A stretch of 64,000 nucleotides of DNA, from the NCBI RefSeq assembly GCF_000284015.1, contig NC_016943.1, positions 537,541 through 601,540 of the forward strand, written 5' to 3'. Shown one piece after another: positions 50,441-59,208 of this stretch. Source of the stretch: Blastococcus saxobsidens DD2. Its GTDB lineage: Bacteria > Actinomycetota > Actinomycetes > Mycobacteriales > Geodermatophilaceae. The notes below the pieces were generated by a model that saw nothing but the letters and a program-made list of their open reading frames with translations, was not told the origin of the DNA and ran no database searches. Every line of letters begins with the position of its first letter. Positions within the stretch are counted from its first letter, which is position 1. The position numbers and the translations under genes were made by a program.

Positions 50441-51426
50441 TGGCCGGCAACAGCCAGCGCCGCGGCCGCAGCGACGGCGCGGGCAAGAAGCGTGCGACCG
50501 CCGGGACCGGCGGCAAGAACCGCCGGTCCCTCGCCGGCCGGGGCGCGACCCCGCCGGCCGAGGCGCGGCCCGGCCACCCGGCTCAGCGGCGGGCCGCCGC
50601 CGAGCAGCGTCAGCGGGCCGACCGGGCCCGTGCCCGCGCGAAGTCCGAGGAGCAGCCGGAGCTGCTGCTCGGTCGCAACCCGGTCGTAGAGGCGCTGCGG
50701 GCCAGGATCCCCGCCACCGCCCTGTACGTCGTCACCGGCGACACTCACCGCGCCACCGACGAGCGGATCGCCGAGGCGCTGGCGCTGGCCGCCGACCGCG
50801 GGCTGCCCCTGCTCGAGGTGGGCAAGGCCGAGTTCGACCGGATGTCGCAGGGCGCTCTGCACCAGGGCATCGGCCTGCAGGTCCCGCCCTACGACTACGC
50901 GCACCCCGACGACCTGGTCGACATCGCCCGCGACTCCGGCCGGCCGCCCCTGATCGTCGCGCTGGACGGCGTCACCGACCCGCGCAACCTCGGCGCGGTC
51001 GTCCGCTCCGCGGCCGCCTTCGACGCGCACGGGGTGGTCGTCCCGCAGCGGCGGGCGGTCGGGATGACGGCGTCGGCCTGGCGCACCAGCGCCGGCGCCG
51101 CGGCCCGGATCCCGGTGGCCCGGGCGGTCAACCTGGCCCGCGCGCTCGGCTCCTACCAGGACGCGGGCCTGATGACCGTCGGCCTGGCGGGGGACGGCGA
51201 CGTCGACCTGCACGCGTTCGACGGCTTCGCCGACCCGGTCGCGCTCGTCGTCGGCGCCGAGGGCACCGGCCTGTCGCGGCTGGTGCGCGAGCGGTGCGAC
51301 GTCGTCGTTCGCATCCCGATCGACCGCGACACCGAGTCGCTCAACGTCAGCGTCGCGGCGGGAATCGCGCTCTACCAGATCGCGTCCCTCCGGGCCGCAC
51401 CGCGGCCAGGTAGCTCCTCGCGTTGA
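50440..51426 (+). CDS. rlmB: 23S rRNA (guanosine-2'-O-)-methyltransferase, SpoU/TrmH family
   Basis: 328-aa SPOUT methyltransferase. A basic disordered N-terminal extension of ~75 residues precedes the substrate-binding domain ([17 protein letters not shown]). The knotted catalytic domain has [25 protein letters not shown], then [18 protein letters not shown] and [21 protein letters not shown], the three SpoU motifs. In E. coli RlmB methylates G2251 of 23S rRNA. The cysS-rlmB pair is conserved in actinobacteria. Confidence 0.92.
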   Translation: MAGNSQRRGRSDGAGKKRATAGTGGKNRRSLAGRGATPPAEARPGHPAQRRAAAEQRQRADRARARAKSEEQPELLLGRNPVVEALRARIPATALYVVTGDTHRATDERIAEALALAADRGLPLLEVGKAEFDRMSQGALHQGIGLQVPPYDYAHPDDLVDIARDSGRPPLIVALDGVTDPRNLGAVVRSAAAFDAHGVVVPQRRAVGMTASAWRTSAGAAARIPVARAVNLARALGSYQDAGLMTVGLAGDGDVDLHAFDGFADPVALVVGAEGTGLSRLVRERCDVVVRIPIDRDTESLNVSVAAGIALYQIASLRAAPRPGSSSR

Positions 51427-51454
51427 GCTGAGCCGTTCCGCGGCTCTCGTCGGT

Positions 51455-51533
51455 GACCCTCCGGGCCACGCTCCTCGACCGCCCTCGCAGGGCGGCTCCC
51501 TGTCGTTCCTCGGGGACCCTCCGGGCCCCGCTC
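51455..51533. repeat. Two GACCCTCCGGGCC repeats with a hairpin between
   Basis: GACCCTCCGGGCCACGCTC at 51455-51473 and GACCCTCCGGGCCCCGCTC at 51515-51533 differ at two positions. Between them CCGCCCT/AGGGCGG (51479-51495, CGC loop) is a 7-bp hairpin. The block fills the gap between convergent rlmB and DUF445 and resembles the stretch at 25520-25534. A terminator and dispersed repeat at once. Confidence 0.6.
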
Positions 51534-51534
51534 G

Positions 51535-52815
51535 TCACGACAGCAGCTGGGCGACGGTGTAGATCACCAGGCCGGCGAGGCCGCCGACGACGGTGCCGTT
51601 GACCCGGATCCACTGCAGGTCTCGGCCCACCTGGAGCTCGATGCGGCGGCTGGTCTCGTCGGTGTCCCAGCGGGCGACGGTGGTGCCCACCAGGTCGGCG
51701 AGGTCGCCGGAGAACCGCTCGACCAGGTAGACGGCGGCCCGCCGGCCCTGCTTCTGCACCAGCTCCCGCACCCGGGGGTCGGTCTGCAGCAGCTGGGCCG
51801 TGTCGGTGATCAGCCCGGCGACCCGGCTGCGCAGCTCCGACGAGGGGTCGGCCGCGGCCGCGAGGACGGCGTCCTTGGCCTGGGTCCACAGCGAGCCCGA
51901 CCAGGTGCGCACGGCCGGGTGCTGGAGCAGCTCCGCCTTGAGCTCCTCGATCCGGGCGGCGGTGGCGGGATCGGTGCGCAGCGCGTGCACGTAGGCCCGC
52001 AGCCGGGCGTCGTAGGAGCGGCGCAGCTCGTGCCGCGGGTCGTCGCCCACCTCGTCGAGGAAGCCCTGCAGGCCGGCGAACACCCGGTCGAAGACGCGGT
52101 CGTCGACCCAGTCGGGCACCCACGCGGGGGAGGCGTCCCCGAGCTGTGCCCGGAAGACCAGGCGGTTCTCCTCGAGGAACCGGGCCAGGCCGCGCAGGCC
52201 GGCCGACAGCACCTCCTGGTGCCGGTCCCCGTCGACCACGAGCTCCAGCGCCCGGGCGACGGCCGGCGCGGCGGGGGTCTCGTGCAGCTTGCGCTCGACG
52301 AGCGCGGCGACGGCGGGGCGCAGGTCGTCGTCGCGCATCAGGTCGCCCAGCCCGGAGAGGGCCACCCCGGCGTCACCGGCCAGCCGCTCGGCCCGGCCGG
52401 GGGCGGCGAGGAACGTGCCCAGCCGGCCGGGGAGGTCGATCGTCTCGAGCGTGTGGTCGACGACGGCCGCGGTCAGGAAGTTCTCCTGGACGAAGGCGCC
52501 CAGGCTGGTGCCGATCTGGTCCTTCTTCCGCGGGATGATCGCGGTATGCGGGATCGGCAGCCGCAGCGGGTGCCGGAACAGCGCGGTGACGGCGAACCAG
52601 TCGGCCAGCGCGCCCACCATGGAGGCCTCGGCGGTCGCACGGACGTAGCCCACCCATGCGCCGGCGTCGTCCCCGAGCAGCAGGCACGCGAAGAAGACGG
52701 CGGCGGCGAGCAGGAAGAGCCCGCTCGCCAGCCGCTTCATCCGGGTGAGGTCACGCGCCCGGGCCGGGTCGTCGAGCGACCCGGCCAGGGGCGCGATCAG
52801 TCGGGGAGCGGCCAC
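51535..52815 (-). CDS. DUF445 family membrane protein
   Basis: 426-aa DUF445 protein. A membrane helix near 29-47 and the conserved WVGYVRATAEASMVGALADWFAVTALFRHPLRLPIPHTAIIP block mark the family; a second helix closes the C-terminus (VNGTVVGGLAGLVIYTVAQLL). Between them lies a long helical region likely on the cytoplasmic side. A distant family member (YheB type) is sporulation-related in Bacillus; the function here is unknown. GTG start at 52815; it is 42 bases from the htrA-like gene stop. Confidence 0.88.
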   Translation of the reverse strand: MAAPRLIAPLAGSLDDPARARDLTRMKRLASGLFLLAAAVFFACLLLGDDAGAWVGYVRATAEASMVGALADWFAVTALFRHPLRLPIPHTAIIPRKKDQIGTSLGAFVQENFLTAAVVDHTLETIDLPGRLGTFLAAPGRAERLAGDAGVALSGLGDLMRDDDLRPAVAALVERKLHETPAAPAVARALELVVDGDRHQEVLSAGLRGLARFLEENRLVFRAQLGDASPAWVPDWVDDRVFDRVFAGLQGFLDEVGDDPRHELRRSYDARLRAYVHALRTDPATAARIEELKAELLQHPAVRTWSGSLWTQAKDAVLAAAADPSSELRSRVAGLITDTAQLLQTDPRVRELVQKQGRRAAVYLVERFSGDLADLVGTTVARWDTDETSRRIELQVGRDLQWIRVNGTVVGGLAGLVIYTVAQLLS

Positions 52816-52857
52816 CCGGCCCAGCCTAGGGACCGGGCCGCGGGCGGCCGCCGGGTG

Positions 52858-54126
52858 TCAGCTGGTCGTGCCGAGGGTGACCTCGACCGTGCGGGTGCCC
52901 GAACCCCGTCGCACCGTCAGCTCGACGGTGTTCCCAGGAGCCTGGCTGCGGATCGCCGCGGTCAGTTCGGTGGAGGTGGTCACCGGGCGCTCGCCGACGG
53001 CGCTGACGACGTCGCCCTCGCGCAGCCCGGCGGCCTCGGCGGCGCTGCCCGGCTCGACGCTGACCACCTCGGCACCCGTGCCGACCTCGCGGTTCCCGTC
53101 GTCGGTGGCGGTGCTCGCCCGGACCCCGAGCAGTGCGCGGGTGGCGCTGCCGGTCTGGATGATCTCCTGGGCGATGCGCTGAGCGCTGTTGCCCGGGATC
53201 GCGAAGCCGACACCGATGTTGCCGCTCTGCGACTGGCCGCCCGGCACACCGGAGGCGACGGTGGCGATCGCGGTGTTGATGCCGATCACCTCGCCGGCGC
53301 CGTCGACCAGCGCCCCGCCGGAGTTCCCGGGGTTGATGGCGGCGTCGGTCTGGATGGCGTCCAGGACCGTCGCGTCGTCCTGCGTGGAGCCGGTGGCCAC
53401 GGCGCGGCCGGTGGCGCTGATGATGCCGTCGGTGACCGTGTTGGACAGGCCGAGGGGAGCGCCGATGGCGACGGCGATGTCACCCACCTGCACCTCGTCG
53501 GAGTCGGCGAACACGGCGGCGACGAGGTCCTGGGCGTCGGCCAGGCGCAGCACGGCGAGGTCGAAGGCGGGGTCGGTGCCGACCACCTCGGCGTCGTAGA
53601 GCGTGCCGTCGGCGGTGCGCACCTGCACGGTGCCGGTGCTCCCGCCGTCACCGGCCACGACGTGGTTGTTCGTGAGCACGTAGCCGTCGGCGGTGAGGAC
53701 GACGCCTGAGCCGCTGCCGGCTCCGGCCCCGCTGCTTACGTACACGGTCACCACGCTCGGGGCGGCCTTGGCGGCGGCCGCCGTGGCGGTCGTGGCGCGC
53801 TCGGGGTTCTCGATGGTCACGCTCTGGGTGGACGCCGACGTGCCGCCGCCGGCCGCCGGCTCGTCGATCAGCGCGGTGACGCCGGCGCCGGCGCCGCCGC
53901 CGATCAGCGCACCGGCGACCAGGCCGGCCAGGCCGATCCGCAGTCGCCCACCGCGGCGGGGCTCCGGGCGCTCCTGCAGCGGGATCGTCGGGGAGGGCAG
54001 CCCGCCGTACCCCGGGTAGACGGGGGGCGCCACCGGCTGCGGGGTGGTCGGCTGCGTCGCCGTCGGCTGCTGCGGTGGCTGCCAGGCGAACTGCTGGCCC
54101 GCGCCGGGGTACTGGTGCTCGCTCAC
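52858..54126 (-). CDS. HtrA/DegP-like trypsin-type serine protease with PDZ domain
   Basis: 422 aa from GTG 54126, which has GAGGAGAGG upstream; a longer frame was rejected. The N-terminal ~60 residues are a Gln/Pro-rich cytoplasmic stretch, a membrane helix is at ~62-85, and the protease lies outside. The catalytic triad is His155 (LTNNHVVAG), Asp189 (DPAFDLAVLRL) and Ser269 (NPGNSGGALV). One PDZ domain occupies ~330-420 (VEPGSAAEAAGLREGDVV). It resembles mycobacterial PepD/HtrA and probably handles misfolded or damaged envelope proteins. Confidence 0.92.
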   Translation of the reverse strand: MSEHQYPGAGQQFAWQPPQQPTATQPTTPQPVAPPVYPGYGGLPSPTIPLQERPEPRRGGRLRIGLAGLVAGALIGGGAGAGVTALIDEPAAGGGTSASTQSVTIENPERATTATAAAAKAAPSVVTVYVSSGAGAGSGSGVVLTADGYVLTNNHVVAGDGGSTGTVQVRTADGTLYDAEVVGTDPAFDLAVLRLADAQDLVAAVFADSDEVQVGDIAVAIGAPLGLSNTVTDGIISATGRAVATGSTQDDATVLDAIQTDAAINPGNSGGALVDGAGEVIGINTAIATVASGVPGGQSQSGNIGVGFAIPGNSAQRIAQEIIQTGSATRALLGVRASTATDDGNREVGTGAEVVSVEPGSAAEAAGLREGDVVSAVGERPVTTSTELTAAIRSQAPGNTVELTVRRGSGTRTVEVTLGTTS

Positions 54127-54167
54127 TGGTGTCCTCTCCTCGCGCAGTGCTCTGCGCTGCTGCGTCG

Positions 54168-54412
54168 CTACCCACTGTCCGACCCGCCTCTGCTCCAACG
54201 CTGGGGGGAGGCTGTGAACTTCCTGGGTGCGGCGCCGACCTCCAGCGGACTGCCGCCACCCAGGAGCACCCTCGTGACGGCGCCCGGCAGGGTGGCCAGC
54301 CCCACGGTGCGGGTCCGATCGAGCGGAGGCACCAGCGCGGTGGTCGGCCCGCGGCGGCGGTGGCGACGACGATCAGCAGGAGGGCGGCCACCAGGACCGG
54401 GCTGCCCTCGCC
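54168..54412 (-). pseudogene. Remnant of a FetB-like (UPF0014) ABC permease
   Basis: In the 482-base gap between the protease and USP genes, minus-strand translation gives a hydrophobic stretch GSPVLVAALLLIVVATAAAG (to ~54345). After a frame change near 54350 it gives RRGPTTALVPPLDRTRTVGL and then ATLPGAVTRVLLGGGSPLEV before a stop at 54168-54170. The second part closely resembles the conserved P-x-DxTxTVGLxxLPGA block of iron-export FetB permeases. The middle and the last helices of FetB are missing and the two parts are in different frames, so it is decayed. From 54413 to 54608 I see only a CTCGCTCGCTGGCGCTCGCTG-like repeat tract. Confidence 0.5.
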
Positions 54413-54608
54413 GAGCCCGGAGAGCCGCCCGCTTCCCGCGGCGAGCGCGTCAGGACGACGAGACGACGGCGACGCGCAGATCGACGCCGACCACGGAGGA
54501 CCCCACGTGCGCCGGAATGGCCGGATCAGCCGACGATCACACTGGTCGGCTTCCGCGCCGCGGTCCGCTCCTCGCTCGCTGGCGCTCGCTGCGATGCTCC
54601 CGGGGCTG

Positions 54609-55505
54609 TCAGCCGACGGCGACGATCTCCTCGTGCGGCTCCAGCTCCGGGCGGTGCACGGGCGGGACCAGGGCCATCGGCGAGGTGCAGTGCCGCAGCA
54701 GCCAGCGGTGCGGCCCGTCGAGCCCGCGGTGGAGCAGGTCGCCGTGTCCGGCGCTGAACACCAGCAACGGTGCGGGACAGGCGGCTTCGAGGATCCGCCG
54801 TGCGCCGGCGGAGGGTAGCTCGGTCCGCTCGACGTCGGTTCCCGGGAAGCGACGGTCCCACTCGGCCGGGTCCCCCGCCCAGCCGTCGACCGAGGGGGTG
54901 AGCAGCAGCGAGAGCGGGGTGCCGGTGCGCTCCGCGGCGGAGGCGGCGAACTCGGCGACGGCGGCGTCGTCGTCGGGGTCCCCGATGCCCAGCACGGCGA
55001 CGACGGGTCGGCCCGGGGCGGACCCGCCCCGGCGGCGGGGGACGACGACGACCGGCTGCGGCGAGCGGGCGGCCACCCGCAGCACCACCGGGGCCAGGAC
55101 CATCTCGTCGACCGCTCCGGTGGTGGCGCTGCCCAGCACCACCAGCTGCCCGGCGGCCGCGGCGCGCAGCAGCGCGGGAGCAGGTTTGTCGGCCACGATG
55201 TCCGTGGTGGCCGGCAGGTCGCGCTCGGCGTGCCGGGCCACCGTGAAGGCGGCGCCGACGATCTGCCGGGCCCGGGCCAGCTGCGGTGGCGGCTCCGCAC
55301 CCGAGCCGCGGCGGTGCGCCAGGTAGGGGGCCGCATGCACGATCCGCAGCGGGGCGCCGCGGCGCTGCGCCTCCGCGGCGGCCCATCGGACGGCGTTCAG
55401 CGCGCACTCGCTGCCGTCCACCCCGACCACGACCTCGCGGGCACCGGGATCCGGTCCACCGGCCGTCTGCCGCTGGGACGGGACGAGGGGGGTCGAGGTC
55501 GGCAC
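54609..55505 (-). CDS. Universal stress protein with two USP domains
   Basis: 298 aa from GTG 55505, which has GGAGG six bases upstream; the long upstream frame is non-coding in character. Domain 1 (~24-155) begins VVVGVDGSECALNAVRWAAAEAQRR and ends PQPVVVVP. Domain 2 (~160-295) begins RPVVAVLGIGDPDDDAAVAEFA and is degenerate. The ATP-site pattern G-2x-G-9x-G(S/T) is only partly kept (GSATTGAVDEMVLAPVVLRV lacks the last Gly-Ser), so ATP binding is uncertain. Such tandem USP proteins are hypoxia- or stress-induced in mycobacteria. Confidence 0.85.
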   Translation of the reverse strand: MPTSTPLVPSQRQTAGGPDPGAREVVVGVDGSECALNAVRWAAAEAQRRGAPLRIVHAAPYLAHRRGSGAEPPPQLARARQIVGAAFTVARHAERDLPATTDIVADKPAPALLRAAAAGQLVVLGSATTGAVDEMVLAPVVLRVAARSPQPVVVVPRRRGGSAPGRPVVAVLGIGDPDDDAAVAEFAASAAERTGTPLSLLLTPSVDGWAGDPAEWDRRFPGTDVERTELPSAGARRILEAACPAPLLVFSAGHGDLLHRGLDGPHRWLLRHCTSPMALVPPVHRPELEPHEEIVAVG

Positions 55506-55550
55506 GGCGCACCTCCGGAGCACAGCGGGCGTTGTCGCCTCTCCGAGGGT

Positions 55551-55571
55551 CCTCCGGGCGACGCCCGGAGG
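55551..55571. promoter_or_regulatory. Inverted repeat between USP and membrane-protein genes
   Basis: CCTCCGGGC / GCCCGGAGG, perfect 9-bp arms with a GAC spacer, 46 bases from the USP start in the 253-base divergent gap. Further on, GGCGATCGA occurs twice (near 55619 and 55635). Candidate operator sites. Confidence 0.35.
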
Positions 55572-55758
55572 GAAGACCTCTGGGCCTGTCGCGCGTCCTC
55601 GGGGTCCCGTCCCGTGTCGGCGATCGACTCCTGGGCGATCGATCGGTGGCTGCGTGTGCAGGGACGGCGCGAGCCGGGTAGTGGGGTGCCCGGTGGCCGG
55701 GCGGGGGCAGTCCCCGCCGGTCGCCCGTCCCGTCCCGTCGGCGCCGTGGAGGCTGCCC

Positions 55759-56454
55759 GTGCCCGCCCGTCGTCCCCTGCTCCGGTTCCTCCTCGGCCTG
55801 GGTCTGGCCTGTGCCGCCGTGGTGGCCGTCGTCGGCGGCATCGCGCTGCGCGGCCCGGGACTGGTCGCCGTCTGCGTGTCCGGTGGGCTGGCCGGCTGCA
55901 TCGCCGCTGGGGTGGCCCGGGAGACGCCCGGTCCGCCCCGCCGGTCGACCGTCGAGGCGGCCGGTCAGGCCGCCGCGATCACCATCGGGGCGCTCCTGGT
56001 CGTCAGCGGCACCGCCGTGCTCGCGGGTGGGGCGATGGCGCTCCTGCTCGCCGGTGCTCTCGTCGCCGGCTGGGCCGCGGTCCGCTGGTTCCACGACCGC
56101 CAGGAGGCCACCGCCGCCGGCTCCGCTGCCGTGACGTCGCCCTTCCCGGCGGTCCGCCCGCTTCCCGGCCCGCCGTGGCCGTCGCCGGCGCCGGCAGTGG
56201 CGGGGTTGCCGACCGCGGCGCTGGGAGAGGAGTGGCTGCGGACGGGTGCCGCCCTGCAGGGCGCGCTCGCGCCCGCAGCGCGGCAGCGGATCGTCACCCG
56301 GCGGGCGCAGGTGCTCGACGAGCTCGAGCGCCGGGACCCGGCCGGGTTCGCCCGCTGGTTGGCCGCCGGCCCGCTGCACGCCGGTGACCCCGCCGGCTTC
56401 GTGCGCAGCGAGCCCCCGCGCGCTGCCCCCGGCACCGAGGCCGAGGCCGCCTGA
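55759..56454 (+). CDS. Membrane protein of unknown function
   Basis: 231 aa from GTG 55759, preceded by TGGAGG at the ideal six-base spacing. Four hydrophobic segments cluster at the N-terminus: LLRFLLGLGLACAAVVAVVG, GLVAVCVSGGLAGCIAAG, AITIGALLVVSGTAVLAGG and ALLLAGALVAGWAAVRW. A Pro-rich linker then leads to a cytoplasmic helical tail (RRAQVLDELERRDPAGFARWLAAGPLHAGDPAGFVR). The tail looks conserved-type rather than random, but I recognise no family. Divergent from the USP gene; the next feature is a tRNA. Confidence 0.65.
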   Translation: MPARRPLLRFLLGLGLACAAVVAVVGGIALRGPGLVAVCVSGGLAGCIAAGVARETPGPPRRSTVEAAGQAAAITIGALLVVSGTAVLAGGAMALLLAGALVAGWAAVRWFHDRQEATAAGSAAVTSPFPAVRPLPGPPWPSPAPAVAGLPTAALGEEWLRTGAALQGALAPAARQRIVTRRAQVLDELERRDPAGFARWLAAGPLHAGDPAGFVRSEPPRAAPGTEAEAA

Positions 56455-56662
56455 CCGCCGTGCCCTCCGTGAGGTGGACCCCGCCGTCGGCCGTGGCGGG
56501 GGGCGCGCCGCCGTGGCGTGCTTCATCGCGACGCTGGTGATCGCCGTCTGGTGGAGCCCGTTGCGGCGCTGACAGGTCAGGGCCCGGCCTATCGGATCCG
56601 TCGCCGCGGAACCGATCCCGTGAGTGGTCCTTAGACTGTCCCGGGGCTGAGCTGTACGTCCC

Positions 56663-56735
56663 GCCGGCGTGGCGCAATTGGTAGCGCACCCGACTTGTAA
56701 TCGGGCGGTTAGGGGTTCGAGTCCCCTCGTCGGCT
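56663..56735 (+). tRNA. tRNA-Thr (TGT anticodon)
   Basis: 73-nt cloverleaf. The acceptor stem is GCCGGCG with CGTCGGC (one G-U), discriminator T. The anticodon stem CCCGA/TCGGG has loop CTTGTAA (anticodon TGT, reads ACA and other Thr codons). The T arm is AGGGG-TTCGAGT-CCCCT. No CCA is encoded. This is the second Thr tRNA of the window. Confidence 0.95.
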
Positions 56736-56771
56736 CAGCGACAACCGGTTCAGCGACGTGGGTGACGCACG

Positions 56772-56777
56772 TAGCGT
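56772..56777 (+). promoter_or_regulatory. -10 box of leaderless hypothetical gene
   Basis: TAGCGT six bases before the GTG at 56784; no ribosome site. Just downstream of the tRNA. Confidence 0.5.
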
Positions 56778-56783
56778 CGCCGC

Positions 56784-57344
56784 GTGAGCTACGACGCCCT
56801 CGCCGAGAGCGTGAGACTTCTCGAAGGTGCGCCTCCTGCCAGTGACGCGCGGCTGAGCCGCCGAGTCCGCTACGCCGCCCTCGCGGTGGATCGCGACGGC
56901 GACGTCGCCATCACCATGTTCCTGCGCCGGGGGGTCAGCGGGCAGCCCCTGCTCGACCTGCACTCGCTGGAGCTGACCGGCGGCGGCTGGCGGTTGCTCG
57001 GGGGAGGCGGCGGGCCGGGCGACGAGGCCCTGGACCCTCGTCCGGCACTGGCCGACCTCCCGGGGCCTGCGGTGAGCCTCGGCGGCGGCGGAACCGCTGG
57101 GAGCCGGCGCGGGCTCCTGGGCCGGCGCCGGACCACCTGGGTCAGCTGGGCGGAGTTCCGGGCGGCGGAGGAGGTGGCCCTCGTGCGGGTCGGAGACCGC
57201 CACGTGCCGGTCGCAGGGCACGGCATGGCCGTGGTCGTCTGGGCCGGCATGCCTCCGACCGTCACGGCGCTGGACGCGTCGGGCGAGGAGCTCGGGCGGG
57301 TGCCCCTCCGTGCGTCCTCGTCGCGCGAGTACCGCGATCCCTAG
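56784..57344 (+). CDS. Hypothetical protein
   Basis: 186-aa soluble protein from GTG 56784, probably leaderless. The N-terminal part (YDALAESVRLLEGAPPASDARLSRRVRYAALAVDRDGDVAITMFLRRG) is amphipathic; the centre has a Gly-rich loop (LLGGGGGPGDEAL) and an Arg patch (GSRRGLLGRRRTTW). The C-terminus is beta-rich (VALVRVGDRHVPVAGHGMAVVVWAG...PTVTALDASGEELGRVPL). Codon pattern and third-position GC look like a real gene. No family recognised. Convergent with the DUF5313 gene seven bases on. Confidence 0.65.
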   Translation: MSYDALAESVRLLEGAPPASDARLSRRVRYAALAVDRDGDVAITMFLRRGVSGQPLLDLHSLELTGGGWRLLGGGGGPGDEALDPRPALADLPGPAVSLGGGGTAGSRRGLLGRRRTTWVSWAEFRAAEEVALVRVGDRHVPVAGHGMAVVVWAGMPPTVTALDASGEELGRVPLRASSSREYRDP

Positions 57345-57351
57345 GCGTCGC

Positions 57352-57750
57352 TCAGTCGAAGCTGCCCGCGCCGTCGCGCCGGTAGCGCGACAGCCGCTCG
57401 ACCCGCGCGCGTTCGACCCGCTCCGCGCGGACGTGAGCGGCCGTCCCCGGCTCGTACCCGGCCTTGACCACCCGGTGCTCGGTCGTCTCCACCATGAAGG
57501 CGAGTGAGAACAGCAGGCCGAGCAGGAGGCCGCCCACGGCGGCCGAGAGCCGGTAGGCCAGCGGGACGGGCACCACCAGCAGGCAGAGGGCGACGAGCGG
57601 CAGCAGCTGGACGACCGCCCGGGCCAGGTGCCGCCACACCCACGTGCTGCCGGTCGTGTCCGCCAGCACCCAGGGGGAGAGCTCACGGGGCAGCCGCCCG
57701 CCGAGGGCGTACCAGACCCACTGCACGGGGTTCGGCCGCTCGTTGCGCAC
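57352..57750 (-). CDS. DUF5313 family membrane protein
   Basis: 132 aa from GTG 57750, chosen because TACCTT lies exactly six bases upstream (57757-57762, minus strand) and RPNPVQWVWYALGGRLP is the family's N-terminus; a longer frame to 57789 would run through that promoter. Two membrane helices follow (AVVQLLPLVALCLLVVPVPLAY and AAVGGLLLGLLFSLAFM), then a charged tail with ERVERARVERLSRYRR. Function unknown; found mostly in mycobacteria and relatives. Confidence 0.8.
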   Translation of the reverse strand: MRNERPNPVQWVWYALGGRLPRELSPWVLADTTGSTWVWRHLARAVVQLLPLVALCLLVVPVPLAYRLSAAVGGLLLGLLFSLAFMVETTEHRVVKAGYEPGTAAHVRAERVERARVERLSRYRRDGAGSFD

Positions 57751-57811
57751 GTCCAGAAGGTAGGCCGCGGTGGCGCCGACCGGGGGCACGGATCGGCCTC
57801 GTCCCCGCGCG

Positions 57812-57817
57812 TACGGT
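57812..57817 (+). promoter_or_regulatory. -10 box of rarD
   Basis: TACGGT seven bases before the GTG at 57825, with no ribosome site. It lies 50 bases from the divergent DUF5313 promoter. Confidence 0.5.
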
Positions 57818-57824
57818 GCGTCGT

Positions 57825-58742
57825 GTGGACGAGCGTCGCCTGGGGGTGATCTCCGGGCTCGGCGCCTACGCGCTCTGGGGCCTCTTCCCGCTGTACTTCC
57901 CCCTGCTGGAGCCCGCCGGGGCGCTGGAGATCGTCGCCCACCGGGTGCTGTGGTCGCTGGTGTTCATCGGCGTGCTGCTGAGCGTCGTCCGCCGCTGGGG
58001 GCACGTGCGGGCGGCGGTGCGCAGCCCCCGCGCCCTCCTGGTGCTCGCCGGTGCCGCGGTGTTGATCGCCATCAACTGGCTGATCTACGTCTACGGGATC
58101 AACTCCGGCCAGGTGGTGGAGGCCTCGCTCGGGTACTTCATCAACCCGCTGGTGAGCGTCGTGCTCGGCCTCGTCGTCTTCGCCGAGCGGCTGCGGCCCC
58201 TCCAGTGGGTCGCGGTCGGCATCGCCGCCGTCGCCGTCGCCGTGCTGACCGTCGACTACGGGCGCCCGCCGTGGATCGCGCTCGGTCTCGCCCTGTCCTT
58301 CGGGCTGTACGGGCTGATGAAGAAGGTGGTGCGGGTCGAGGCGGCTCCCGGGCTGTTCCTCGAGACGGCGCTGGTGGCGGCTCCTGCCGCGGTCGTCCTG
58401 GCGCTCCTGCACTCCGGCGGCACCGGCACGTTCGCCAACGCGGGTACCGGCCATGCGCTGCTGCTGGCCAGCGCCGGGGTGGCGACGGCGGTGCCGCTGC
58501 TGCTCTTCGCGGCCGCGGCCCGGCGGATCCCGCTGTCGACGGTGGGTCTGCTGCAGTACCTGACCCCGCTGATGCAGCTGGCCATCGGCGTCTTCGTCTA
58601 CGGGGAGCCCATGCCGCCCGCGCGGCTGGCCGGTTTCGTGATCGTCTGGCTGGCCCTGGCGGTGTTCACCGTCGACACGCTCCGACACGCCCGAGCCGGT
58701 GCCCGGCGCGCGCCGGCGGACGCGGTGGTCGTCACCCCCTGA
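57825..58742 (+). CDS. rarD: RarD-type EamA family transporter
   Basis: 305-aa membrane protein with ten predicted helices in two EamA halves. The N-terminus MDERRLGVISGLGAYALWGLFPLYFPLL and the EIVAHRVLWSLVFIGVLL block are typical of RarD; INWLIYVYGINSGQVVEASLGYFINPLVSVVLGL marks helices 3-5 of the family. RarD proteins are drug/metabolite transporters (DMT superfamily) with unproven substrate, named for chloramphenicol-sensitivity phenotypes. The GTG at 57825 is chosen from the leaderless promoter and alignment of the N-terminus. Confidence 0.88.
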   Translation: MDERRLGVISGLGAYALWGLFPLYFPLLEPAGALEIVAHRVLWSLVFIGVLLSVVRRWGHVRAAVRSPRALLVLAGAAVLIAINWLIYVYGINSGQVVEASLGYFINPLVSVVLGLVVFAERLRPLQWVAVGIAAVAVAVLTVDYGRPPWIALGLALSFGLYGLMKKVVRVEAAPGLFLETALVAAPAAVVLALLHSGGTGTFANAGTGHALLLASAGVATAVPLLLFAAAARRIPLSTVGLLQYLTPLMQLAIGVFVYGEPMPPARLAGFVIVWLALAVFTVDTLRHARAGARRAPADAVVVTP

Positions 58743-58858
58743 CGCGGCGTCGCGGGCCCGCCGCGGCGCGCGGCCGGAAACGTCGGTGGGCGGCGCTACG
58801 GTCGTGCTCGAGCGCCGGGGACACCCGGGAGCCCAGCACGCCAGGAGAGGGACGACCC

Positions 58859-59197
58859 ATGAACAGCGACCCAGCCCCCGCGGTCTCCCCGCCCCGGGCC
58901 GACGGGTCAGGGGAGATGTCCGCGCAGGTCAGCACGGTAGGCCTGTCGCGACGCGAGCACGAGATGCTCGGTTTCGAACGGCAGTGGTGGCGCCGCGCCG
59001 GCGCCAAGGAGACGGCGATCCGGGACCTCTTCGACACCACGCCGACCCGTTACTACCAGGCGCTCAACGCCCTGGTCGACCGTCCCGAGGCGCTCGCCAG
59101 CGACCCGCTCCTGGTGCGGCGGCTGCGCCGGCTCCGGACGGCACGGCAACGAACGCGTTCGTCCCAGGTCCTGGGCAAGGGGAATGACATGGATTAG
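58859..59197 (+). CDS. DUF3263 family protein (small helix-turn-helix-like)
   Basis: 112 aa from ATG 58859, with CAGGAGAGG upstream and a TACGGT box at 58796-58801. Residues ~27-90 match DUF3263: GLSRREHEMLGFERQWWRRAGAKETAIRDLFDTTPTRYYQALNALVDRPEA. TPTRYYQALNALV looks like the recognition helix of a small HTH, as in Rv0430. The N-terminal ~25 residues are disordered. Always next to a LytR_C protein. Its TAG stop overlaps that gene's promoter. Confidence 0.88.
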   Translation: MNSDPAPAVSPPRADGSGEMSAQVSTVGLSRREHEMLGFERQWWRRAGAKETAIRDLFDTTPTRYYQALNALVDRPEALASDPLLVRRLRRLRTARQRTRSSQVLGKGNDMD

Positions 59198-59200
59198 ATT
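59195..59200 (+). promoter_or_regulatory. -10 box of LytR_C gene, overlapping DUF3263 stop codon
   Basis: TAGATT begins with the DUF3263 stop and lies eight bases before the GTG at 59209. Third case of this layout in the window. Confidence 0.55.
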
Positions 59201-59208
59201 CAGTCACC

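Noticed and set aside
53648-55336. Continuous minus-strand frame across the protease-USP gap
   Set aside because: Overlaps the USP gene in another frame; only the short hydrophobic part near 54350-54412 is of interest and is reported as a remnant.
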